Source: Rostrohypoxylon terebratum
Lineage: Eukaryota; Ascomycota; Sordariomycetes; Xylariales; Hypoxylaceae
Length of the DNA: 64,000 bases
Assembly (NCBI GenBank): GCA_022497145.1
Contig: MU385948.1
Coordinates: forward strand, 1 to 64,000
Reading direction: 5' to 3'
In this document: positions 23,576 to 33,908 of the stretch, piece after piece
Position numbering within the stretch: the stretch's first letter is position 1
How the letters are laid out: the number at the start of each line of letters is the position of its first letter
The notes under the pieces: model-generated
Seen by the model: the letters and a program-made list of their open reading frames with translations, nothing else
Told to the model about the DNA's origin: nothing
The model's database searches: none
Position numbers and translations under genes: made by a program

Positions 23576-24517
23576 ATGACAATGCAATTCATCATCACTG
23601 TGTTGCTCTCACAGATCCTATGGGTCGTCGCTATCCCGGCGGGAGCTGCGGATGTTGAGTATTCGATTTCTACGAACGTAACTCATTACACTCGTTACAG
23701 AACTTTAGCGAACGGGACTACTATCTCTGAGAATGCAACAATCCACGATGGACGTGTGAGTCGATCCCAAACACCAACATATGACTATGAACACTATCAT
23801 ACATTGCGCCCGCTACAAAAAGCAGCTAACATGAGGGCCAATAGTTCAGCGAGAATTGGCAATACAATGACACCGAATGCAAGTGGGTCATGAGCTACAT
23901 GCCGTATATGAGCTCGGAGTGCACAGAATACTGTGAAGCCGACTCCTATAATTGGGGTTATCGATATCACCGCCTTCGCTATCACATGTGAGAATGACGT
24001 TGTACTTCAATGTGCTTTGTTTTCATTCTCTAACTCAACTTAGAAAGCTATCGGCAAATGGTCAAGACGTCGCTACTTGGTGCAACAACTTTAAAGCGAG
24101 AATGATGTATAATTGTGGCGTTGGAAATCCCGATTTTTTCAACTGCAACTCCGGAAGAGCACAGGAGTGGCTTGGACTGCGTACATGGATTGTCGATGCC
24201 TCTATCGGTCAGGTTGTACAGAAGATTGGCATCAATCTCAGATTCGACTTCAGCCCATGGTGGCAGCCCCGAGATGCAATGCATGATTGTGTTCGATCGG
24301 CTATTCGCGAGGCAACCTGCGCCGGTACCATCTTCAGAAGCGGTCTACGGTGCATTCCCACCATGTATATATCCCCAAGTGGTTCTGTAGGTAGAAAACT
24401 TCATTCTAGGATGTGCTTGGCTAACCCTACTAAATCTAGCCTGAATTTGACGAATCATATGTGCCACCCGCCTCAAGGTGCTTGTACAATTCGGAAGTGC
24501 CCCCGGAAGCCACATAA
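23576..24517 (+). CDS. Secreted cysteine-rich protein of unknown function
   Basis: Exons 23576-23755, 23845-23987, 24044-24386 and 24440-24517 encode 247 residues. The first 24 residues (MTMQFIITVLLSQILWVVAI, then PAGA) are a clear signal peptide. The mature part has ten cysteines, an even number fit for disulfides, and four N-glycosylation sequons (NVT, NGT, NAT, NDT) in its first third. No catalytic motif was recognised. Recognisable blocks are WVMSYMPYMSSECTEYC, VATWCNNFKARMMYNCG and DCVRSAIREATC. All three introns have usable signals (GTGAGT..CAATAG, GTGAGA..ACTTAG, GTAGGT..ATCTAG) and keep the frame. The nearby second ATG at 23582 is an equally possible start. It may be an extracellular effector or defence-type protein; that is inference from secretion and Cys content only. 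Confidence 0.75.
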
Positions 24518-24906
24518 CAGAGGGAGCAAAATGAAACACGTGTCTTCATTCTACCAGAAACCAATTCCTCCGTCCTGGAACCAACCAATTTATACGAGTA
24601 TCTTACATCCTTCATCTGCAGGGAAAGTTCTGGTGCGCATGAATATTGGCGAGGCATAAGCAGTCTTGCAAGGTCATATGATACGATTACTCATTGCTAG
24701 GTCCCTGAGTTTGGCATTTATCTGCTGTTCTTCGGCTAAAAGCAAATCGAAAGTGGTCAACTCTAGACATCCTATTCAGTGCCAAAGTCTTGATTCTCAC
24801 TACTGCTTCTCGTGCAAAAGTAGCTCTCTTCCAGTCATACAAGCAAAGAACCGCATGTTGCATGCCTCTCTAATGCTTACACACGATGAGTGCCTTAGGG
24901 GGGTAC
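24518..24906. other. Short gap
   Basis: 3' flank of the secreted-protein gene and of the decayed gene on the other strand. No coding signal. Confidence 0.4.
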
Positions 24907-26162
24907 CTACTTCACTCGAAATGTTGTCGCCGCCAAGGTATATGTGTCGGCCAGAGTGAACAGTCGTCCGTCATTATCGATAGATTCTTCATTTGAGTAG
25001 GATTCGTCTCCATGAGGTAGCAGCATCCTGCATTCGCCGTCAAGGGGGAGTTTATGCAAATATGTACTCCCCGCCGCGCTCCATGTCAAGCGACCATGGT
25101 TTAAATCGAAAAGAAAACGTTCAATTTGACCTGGATTGTTTGGGACTCCGTCTATTCCGACGAAGATCCATCTTGGGTAGACCGAAATTTACCACAGTGG
25201 AGGTCAAATGCCATCTAGGGAGCAAGGAAAAGTACCATCGCAGCCATCCCAAGAAGATGAATACTCATCACGATTATTAAAACAAAACAAATACCAACAC
25301 TATTGTCAGTCGAGCGAGAACCTTGATTTAAATCGGCAGAAAGCTGTTGAGTGGACTGTACGTTCACTATTATCGATGCCATTCTAATTATAAGGTAGAT
25401 TGATAAAATGCGGAGTAGGAGTTTGGCGATGGTATGACCAGGCGTCTGGCCTTTGAAAATCGGCACTTGTTCCATGCGATCCCATAGAATAGTAGCCCCA
25501 AACGCCCCGTCAGGCGTGACGGTCTGGTCGTCCACAATGCCAGCAACTTGATATCGCGGTTCGATGTCCCCAAGTTGTACATCCCAGGTATCTTCAATTC
25601 TGCTCCACTGTGCGTCTTGGCTGGTAGGCTGTACGCAAAGCAATCGCTCTAGGAGAGAGGCATTCTCATTAGCTAGCGACAGTCTATCAAACGTCTCGAA
25701 GCTAGAATCTGTTCTGGTCTCCGACGTAGAAGCCTCATGACAGCATACGCAATATCACACTCACTGAATTTTGGTGTCTGTTGCCCCACCAAGCACTTCA
25801 GTGCGATGCTCACCAATTCCAGCGGCGACAAGTGGATGGTTGACTCCAAATGATCAACAAGTTGGCACACGAGATCCGCGTCGCGCCACACTGCCCTAGC
25901 TGGAAAGTTTCGTTTGGCTGTCTGTTCTGGTGGCCCGGACATGCCGATAAGGTACAGCTTTTTCCGATGCTCTGGGGAACATAGAGGGACCTCAGGCATT
26001 GCCCACAGCCGATCTCCATATTCTTGTAACCACTCCATTGTGGTATCCGGATTGTATGTTGGCGGTGCACCCTCCGAAAGCTTCGTCGCAACTGAGGGGC
26101 CCAAAAGGATGATCATGGAGTGTGTTGCACGGACTATGTCGCAAATTCGATTTGTGGAAGTT
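24907..26162 (-). pseudogene. Decayed fungal membrane-protein family gene
   Basis: Three overlapping frames on the minus strand can be chained. The first, from about 26162, carries RICDIVRATHSMIILLGPS, WLQEYGDRLWAMPEV, CSPEHRKKLYLIG and HLSPLELVSIAL. The second carries FDRLSLANENASLLERLLC, GIVDDQTVTPDGAFGATI, then hydrophobic segments. The third carries GQIERFLFDLNHGRLTWSAA and GRLFTLADTYTLAA. Frame 1 to 2 needs a one-base shift near 25700. A stop (TAG) follows LAP near 25213, and another shift lies near 25160. The 5' and 3' ends of the expected protein are missing. From memory this pattern belongs to a large lineage-expanded fungal family of uncharacterised proteins with transmembrane segments; no biochemical role is known to me. 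Multiple independent breaks make a sequencing error unlikely. Confidence 0.7.
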
Positions 26163-27549
26163 GAGGGCGGTCCTATCCTTCTTCAACTAGGTGTGTGCCT
26201 GGTCGGTGTCGCCTTCTCTTGCCCGCGAACTAGAATAACGGCGAGGCTGCCATTTATCTCATGCCACCTTGTGTAAAAACCTTCTCTTCGTGTGCGCTGG
26301 CAACGCTTGACTTGAGCAAGAGTGGTCAAGCAGACGAGACTACAGGATTTCTGGTGTGCGTGACCCTTACCAATATTATAGGTAAGTCAAAGGTTTCGTT
26401 CCCTATGTAGGATTGTTTTTAGCCCCTTTTTATTACGTGATCAACGATATTTGAGACTACGGAACCGGCGAATCTACTAAAATAGACCAAATAGACACCT
26501 AGATACCTGATATAAGAATTTCGTACATACGAAACAAACGGAAAAAGAAGCATTTAATCTTGAAGTTTGTTACTATCCGTGGCTCGTGGGAGAGTTCCGT
26601 TTTCCAGGGAGTTTCCGTCTGTCTGCTTGAATTGGGGTATATGCAGGTGGACGACTACACGATATAAATACACAGGTCCTGTCTCGGTATGAGTTTTATC
26701 ACAGAGGTAGATTTATAGTAGCATTCGATGTTCAAGAGGTTGAGAGGAATAAACTCGGAACTTCAGCCCTTGTCTCTCCTCTACCGCATACCTTCCTGGC
26801 TCGTAAGGTTATCCGTATTGAAATCATTCCTGTAAGTTGATTGCGCTCAAGAGCCTTGAAAAGTCATATATTGTTACGTATATCTTGCTCGCGTGCCTAT
26901 TTAGAATGATACTACCTTCTCACAGTGATGAGTGTTGCCCATAACCTAACACTACCTTCAATATATTAATCTAATGTTGCCTTATAAAGGGATAGCCGGA
27001 TAGGTATTCATAGTTCCCTTCATGGGTTTATGGGTATTATCCCTTGGAAAAACTCAGCATTTTCCCCTCAAAGAATCTATTAATTCTCAATTGAGCACCA
27101 ACCTCGGGGAAGCTGCTTCCAAATTAAAATCTGATTGATATCTATGAACTTCCACAGGTGATACCTCGCATTAGAAATAGCGAGGGAGGTCGAGAATTAA
27201 TTAGCTACAATAGTCAAACCCCGGGTCATACATATCTATTTCTATCACTATGGTAATAATATACCCATAACAAAGTATAAACTCAGTATTAGCAAACATG
27301 GATGAAGTTAGGGATGTATCTAATTAGAATGTTAGAAGGTCACTGGTTAGTTCATTGGACACTGGAAAAGGGAAACTGCTTATATCTCCATATTACCTGT
27401 CTCTACGGAGGATCAAGAGCATAAATACCTACCTGTCCGTCGCTTATACAGAAATAAAAACAACAAGAAGACGACATCTGCAAAGAAATTAGACGGATCA
27501 ACTTCATCATACACCGAGTCACCGACTATTTATCAACTTTGTATCAGTC
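26163..27549. other. Intergenic, no gene recognised
   Basis: About 1.4 kb, AT-rich with frequent stops in all frames. The decayed gene's missing 5' end is not found here. Confidence 0.45.
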
Positions 27550-28361
27550 ATGAAGGTCCTTGCTGCAGCACTCCTCCTACTTCCTTGGGGAATCCATGGG
27601 AGGATCTCTCCTTATATGGTGGGAGATACAACTGTGGCATGGGACGCCAATATCAACAATACACTCTGTACTCCAGACATAACCTTCTGCGATGCCAAAA
27701 TCACCTACGCTCTTGACATGAAACAGTAAGTCAAGTCACGCTTTCAATCTGCAGACTTGGGACTAGGTAATTGGGATATGCTGATGACACAACTTGTATA
27801 GTTGCTTCATAAACACTGGCGGGTTCATCTTTCCCGTAGAGGACGGGAATTTCAACTGCAGAAACTGTCAAGATGGAGATCAGGTATGTAATATGAATTC
27901 TCTTGAGTGTTTCTAGCTTGCTCTAGGTGCAATTCGAGTATACTGTCAAGTCGTCCAATTGGGAACCTCATTTGGGTCGCGGCGTACTTGAGACAGCTTG
28001 GTCTTTTGGTTTTGTTGTGAGAAAAACAACAAATTGGCCATCATTCTAGTGGGCGACCTTTGAGTGTGACTGTGATATCTTCAATAGCGGTACGAGGGTG
28101 TCTATTGGTTTCTTAGGTAAGAAATCCCAACGAACCCAACACTCGAGAACAATGGAACGTTGACTGAGGTGTATTTTACAGACCCAAGAGTGTCGGCGTT
28201 GTCTCCGATCTCATTCCAGCGCGATAATGTTACCAATGCTATGATCCCTGGATGCTTTAAATACCATGCTACAGTGTAAGGAAACCGGGGTCGTTCGCTT
28301 GTTATACATAGGTTATGTTCTTGACTAACTCGAGATACGTAGGGCACCTGTGCAGCAGTAG
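27550..28361 (+). CDS. Small secreted cysteine-rich protein (six exons)
   Basis: Proposed exons 27550-27725, 27802-27883, 27927-27983, 28050-28116, 28182-28275 and 28343-28361 encode 164 residues. The signal peptide is MKVLAAALLLLPWGIHG. The mature protein has eight cysteines (NTLCTPDITFCD, CF, NCRNC, ECDCD, PGCF) and no recognised domain. Intron 3 is ambiguous. The donor GTACTT at 27984 gives a 66-nt intron; the donor GTGAGA at 28017 keeps frame too and adds eleven residues, but leaves only a 33-nt intron, shorter than any other here. The other introns have good signals. Small size, secretion, even Cys number and an intron-rich structure fit a fungal effector-like protein; that role is inference. 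Confidence 0.68.
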
Positions 28362-29246
28362 CAGTCAACACCTCCAGCTACTAACTAGTAGTAGGTGGAG
28401 ATGAATATTAGTGTACATTGGTATTTTGGTATTATCAAGTACCTAAAGCGGAGAGATTTCGTTCGTCATACGGTATGATGGTACCAATTGGGCTGGATCT
28501 ACTTTGTTTTATCTCGGGCTCCCGACCTCAGGCTTTCCTTTGAATCTTTGGTTGTTTGAAATCTTGGGTTTTTATTTTCGTGTGTAGAGTGTGTAGTATT
28601 CTCGTTTGCTACATACTAAGTAGCTAGGTATGTAAGAAATATTGACAGGATCAGCAAAATACTATTTAACATGTTCTTTTGACCATGCACGTGATCGAGA
28701 GATCGAGATACATACCTACCTACATAGTAGTACCTACCCTAGGGTGCGAAGTACGAAGTACGTACTGCATACTACATATCGTCACTTCCGAAAAGGATTG
28801 ACCAATAAAGTTGCTAACCGATAGCTCGCCTCCTTCGGCTACTAATCAAAGCGTCCCGGACTTGACGCGGTTAGTCGATGCTCGCAGGCTCGATACTCGG
28901 AAGAGTTCACATCCATGACTTCCATGGATGTAAGTGGAGTCCCCCGCGACCCCCTGACAAAGCCTGGGTTCCAAGGTTGTTCATTCCTCGCCAGGCTCGC
29001 TAACCACCTACACTGCTACATAGTACAGGATACTACTACCACTATAACCTACTACATAACCTACCTACATAACACTACTTTAAACTAAAAAAAAGTGCAC
29101 CTTTTTAATCTCTCCACTTCTCCTCCTCCTCTTCTACCATAGTGGCATTTTGCAGCATAAAATACCTATCTACTAAGTAGTTGTCGATAGCCGTTAGAGC
29201 TCAAGCTTACACGTCGCTAAACTAATAGCCCTAGAGCCTCTTGAAA
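28362..29246. other. Intergenic, no gene recognised
   Basis: About 880 bp. Contains dense TACCTAC/TACGAAGTACG words at 28709-28770 and near 29020-29075, and presumably the methyltransferase promoter. Confidence 0.45.
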
Positions 29247-30856
29247 ATGGCCACCAGCGAAAACCCCGAACCTGCTACTTCAACCGGTGCGCCTCCAGGT
29301 GCGACAGAAGGCCCCATTGAGGCCGACCCTGACCAAGTAAGCTTAGAAGAAATATTCCAAGCTATTCCAACCTAGGCCAGTCATAACCTGTCGAGTTCAA
29401 CGACAACTAACAACCACTGATAAGGGGGAGGAAGAATTCGACGATGCAGACTCTGCACTGGGAGCTGGCGACAAGTAAGGTGACCTTTATCAATCATCGA
29501 TGAATGAATCTATGAGCCTATGAGTTTATTAGTCTATGAGTCTGGGAACCCTTATCTAACGATCGATGAAAAAGCGCGAGCTCAACGGCATCCTTGACCG
29601 AGAGCATCTTGGAATATCGCACGCTTCACGGCCGCACATTCCATAGCTCTAGGCTCGGGTCTGATAATTACTGGGGTCCAAACGATGAGCGACAAAATGA
29701 AGCAATGGACATGAAGTGAGCCACAGTCACCTATCTCTGACGAATTGTGCCTTTCATTTTCTTACTTTTTCTCAGCCACCATTTCATGACCCTCTGCTTA
29801 GGAGGTCGGCTTTTCATGTCGCCTTTGAAACCTGACCTGCAAGTATGTGCCGCTGTGCCTACACCTAAATTATTTCACCGCGAGCACTGCTGATTATCTA
29901 CCTATAGAAAGTGCTCGATGTTGGCACCGGGACAGGTAAATCGTCATCTCTCATTTACCATTATCGTCCGATATTTTACTGACCAATGAGCTAGGTTTAT
30001 GGGCAATGTAATTCAATCATTCCGCGTGGCGTCATATCTGGATGACTAATTTCACTTTGCAGTGATTTTGCCGACGAATATCCCAATTGCGAAGTCATCG
30101 GAACGGATTTATCTCCAATTCAGCCTTCATGGTGTCCCCCGAACGTGAAGTTCGAAATTGATGATGCGCAACAGCCGTGGACATTTGCACGTAACAGTTT
30201 TGATTTTATACACCTTCGATATATCGTCGGTGGCATTGCGGATTGGCCCGCTTTTTTTAAGGAGGCTTATGCTACTCTCAAGCCAGGCGGATGGATTGAA
30301 AGCTTCGAACCCGAGGCCGACTTTCGCAGTGATGATGGTACCATAAAGCCTGACTCGGCCTTGTATATCTGGCGTGACCTATTTTCTGAGGGTGGTAAGA
30401 AACTAGGCGTCTCTTTCACGCTTAACACGGACAACACAATACCGAAGGCTATGGAAGAGGCCGGCTTCGTAAACATCACAGTCAAGGACATTAAGGTCGG
30501 TTCTAGATTCTACTTTTACCACACGAGAGCCCTAGTTTCTCACTCTATCGCAGGTCCCGATATCAGGTTGGGCAGCTGATCCGAAGCTTAAAGAGATTGG
30601 ACAATGGTTTCAATACACCTTGGAGCAAGACTTGGAAGGTGAGCGAATATGTCCTACCATATTTGTAGGCACCTCAACTGATTACTGATCCACCATCGTA
30701 GGCTATGTCATGTTCATGTGGACTAAAGTGCTTAATCGATCGTTGGAAGAAATGCACGTATTTCTTGCAGCATTCCGCAAGGAAATGCGCACGAAATCGG
30801 TCCACGCCTACTTACCTCAGCGTTTGGTATATGCACAAAAGCCGGAAACCGCTTAG
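29247..30856 (+). CDS. LaeA-like SAM-dependent methyltransferase
   Basis: Nine exons (29247-29336, 29425-29474, 29581-29715, 29776-29842, 29908-29935, 29995-30007, 30063-30495, 30554-30638, 30702-30856) encode 351 residues. The fold and order match the fungal LaeA-like family: an acidic leader, ESILEYRTLHGRTFHS, NHHFMTLCLGGRLFMSPL, the SAM-binding motif VLDVGTGTGLWAIDFA, the acidic second strand VIGTDLSPIQP, FDFIHLRYIVGGI, LKPGGWIESFE, and the C-terminal WFQYTLEQDLEG. Members include the secondary-metabolism regulator LaeA and many small-molecule methyltransferases; these cannot be separated by sequence alone. The 13-nt exon supplies part of the GTGTGLWAI motif, which makes its reality very likely. 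It is the first gene of the metabolic region that also holds an NRPS-like reductase 3 kb on. Confidence 0.9.
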
Positions 30857-31424
30857 GTCGGCTAGACTTTCTTGGGTCATGATTCACGAAGCCACGTATT
30901 ATATCAGCATGTTCGATATATTTCTGCACTCGCTGAAAAGCAGATGGTACACAATGCTGTCTATCAACTTGGGTTATATAAGTACTTAACCAGCGTACAT
31001 AACGTATAATGATATTGTTTTCCCTCACTACATGTCCAGCGCAGTACATAAGAGGCAGCTTCAACGTATTTGACGATTATATAGTGACCTATATGGTCCT
31101 TGCAGGCGATTCATAAAAAGCCAGTTCGGGCAAGTTTCACAAGATAGCTTGGGTCAAATTGGCTGAGTTGGATGGATCAAAAGCATGCCATACGGACCGT
31201 AAATGACTACCAGTGGAGATATATACTTGGAAAGGGGCTAATGGTTCTAGAAGGGTTCGAACATCACGGGGTAGGTAGACACCTGTCAATCAATACATCC
31301 ATATTCATACATCATTTGCCTCTCTCCACGGGGCATACTCGGCGTTAGAGAGTGAGACGAACCGACCTTCTGTGCCTGCATCAAACACAAATTAATTGCG
31401 TTGTTCTCTTCATGTAATCCCGAC
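30857..31424. other. Convergent intergenic gap
   Basis: 3' flanks of two converging genes. No further feature seen. Confidence 0.45.
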
Positions 31425-33382
31425 TCAGTTTGCCTTGAACCTCCATTCCATGTATCGTTCGCAACCCGAACTGTTGGTTGATAATAGCGTAGCGAATTCT
31501 TCCTTGGCTCCTCTTTGGTGTGGCTGCTTCGTCAACCTCATCGGCCAGGCCTCTATTATCGTGTGCTGCTTCTTGTATTCCATGCCGGATAGTTCGCAAA
31601 TCTCGTCGAAATGATGTAACTTCATATATATATCGAAGTACTTATCCACATCACGTACATACTGGGTTGCGAGATCATTGATGATGATCCCGGCATCGTA
31701 TGGCCCAGTCGGGGGTTTTGGAGGCATGTACTTCCACACTTCCATGATATCACGTTCAATCGTTTGTTTCTTTTCGTAATCGTCGAGAATTTCGTCCACC
31801 GCATTGATGAATAGAGCGACCAGTGTAGCGTGGCGATTCTCCCTAGGACGCTTGAGTAAAGGCCCTAGATAGTAGATGGTTTTCGCCATGCCCAGATATC
31901 CTGCGTCTGAGATATTCGCAACCTGACCATGAGAGAACGTTAGCTACTGTTCCTATATATCTTGGTGGAAAGCTGACATACTTCTATCCGATCAAACAAG
32001 ACCTGTCCGACGTACTGACCCAGTTCTTCAGCGTCGACATTTAGTAGATGGAACCTAATGTCTAGATTTCGCAGGTGGCTGTGGAAACGGGTGATGAGAT
32101 CCCTAAGGAAGAAATAGAGTCTTCCGTACAAGTCATTCGCAGGAGCATCGCACGAAGAGCCCTTGACCTTTTCCAGGCGGTAACCGTCAGCAGGATCTGC
32201 ATCATCTTTCATGGGCCATGATTTCGCGTCTCGGAATATAGTTCTATATGTACGGGTCAGATATCTAACTGATCATTGATTCAATAGGAAATGAACTCAA
32301 CGCACGGGTTTGGTATCGTGAATGAAGTACGGGGGGAGCCGAAGGGGAGAAGAACACCATCATCTCGAAACTTCTCGTTGCTGGCACGATCTCCGGGTAG
32401 CTGAGCAAAATACCTGCGATGTCTATAATCCACCCTTTCAGGGGCTAGGGTAATACTTCGGCGGATATTTTGGGCTTTCTCGGCCGTCAAACCGGACGGG
32501 ACTTCTAGACTTTTGAGCAAGTCGAACCATTGAGTCTTGGTTAACACAAGTCGAAGGGATCTCGATCCGAAAGTCCAGGTCTTTCCCAAGGCTGCGTCAC
32601 GTCCTTTATCACCTATCTTGCTGCACACGCCTTGAACTAGCTCCCGGATCTTCCCATTCAACGTATCATAAAGGGACTGGGTTATGAATGAAGAATACCA
32701 AAAATGTATTATGTTGTCAGTTGCAACTGCAGCATCGTCCTCCATTAGAGCTAGAAGCAGTATAATAGCGTTTCGACCTACGACGTCGACGTCTCGGTCG
32801 TTCAGGTACACCCTCATAGTATTTTTACATTTGTCGGGGATATCTGCTAGAGTCATGAGGCAATTACGAATATCGCCGGAAGCTACAATATTGTAAGAAG
32901 TTAATCAACTGAAGTGCCCAGATTATTAAGCAAGTTGGGAAGATCATACCGGCATATAGAAGGTTGATGTCTCCATCATATTTGGTCCCCTCGTTTGATG
33001 ATAGCTTGAGCAGATCGAACGCAGGCATATTTCCCCATGGATACTTCCTCTTAAAATTGAAAGCGTGTTGTCTGGGACCGCCCATGAAGGCAGGCTCACG
33101 ATTCTCTGTCTCCCATGATGGTCGCCAGGTCGCCTTTATCAACGGGTTGTTCCGACAGTCGGATATGTGTGTCTTCCAATGCATCTTCTGACATTTTTTA
33201 CCACAATACTTCCAAAAAATGTCAGAAACAACATTCTCCTAAGTTTTCTATATTGACCGGGAACTGCTTACCTTGACCAAGCGGCAATACTTGCATTCGA
33301 ACTTCGCAGCCTGGGTGCAAATTGTGCCATCTTGGCGCAGGTTCGCACACACAACATCTCTCCATGGGTGAAATGTAGTCAT
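31425..33382 (-). CDS. MYND-finger protein with DUF4470 domain
   Basis: Exons 33382-33272, 33208-32950, 32882-32306, 32243-31982 and 31922-31425 encode 568 residues. The N-terminal zinc finger is a MYND type, CANLRQDGTICTQAAKFECK then CRLVKYCGKKCQKMHWKTH and C, with intron 1 falling inside it. After it comes the DUF4470 region: KYDGDINLLYAASGDIRNCL, NDRDVDVVGRNAIILLLALM, ALGKTWTFGSRSLRLVLTK, FRDDGVLLPFGSPR and NPTIFRDAKSWPMKDDADP. This pairing is common in filamentous fungi, and MYND fingers usually mediate protein contacts. No enzymatic activity is known for DUF4470. Intron 3 uses donor GTGCGT and restores IPNPTIF; the others are standard. It lies 526 bp downstream of the NRPS-like gene on the same strand. 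Confidence 0.88.
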
Positions 33383-33908
33383 TTTGAATTTATACGATGG
33401 ATATTTCTATTGTAAGTAACTCGTCTGTCGTTCTAAGGCTCCAGCTCTTGTGGTAATTATACCTATCTAGGATCCGCGTCAGGCAGCAAGCCCACACCCA
33501 TAACTTTTCCCTGGCAGCCTCAGCTCACACATGCCGTGTAACGGTTGCAAAAGACGTGGAGACCCATGCATATCTTCCCCAGGTCAGAAGTGGCATGATC
33601 TGACAGTGATTCCCGTGCGTGGCTGGCTGTTCTTTGTTTGTCTGGTTTCTTCAGAATTTTTCTCGCGGGAAATATGATAGATAATATGCAAAGAGCCATA
33701 CCATAAGCCAATCAGAGGTGTTTGTGACGGGTTCATTACTACCTACCGTACCTTTCTGACTCATAATATGGGCTAGTCCAACATGTCATAAATTTTTGTA
33801 TACAAACCATTGGAAGAATATCGGAAATATTGTTCTTGTTATTGCGATGATCTACTATTAAGGAATTACTTGGTCCTGAACCACAACCAACGGTGCCTCT
33901 TTCGTTAC
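33383..33908. other. Short intergenic gap
   Basis: Promoter of the MYND-finger gene and 3' flank of the NRPS-like gene. No further feature seen. Confidence 0.45.
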
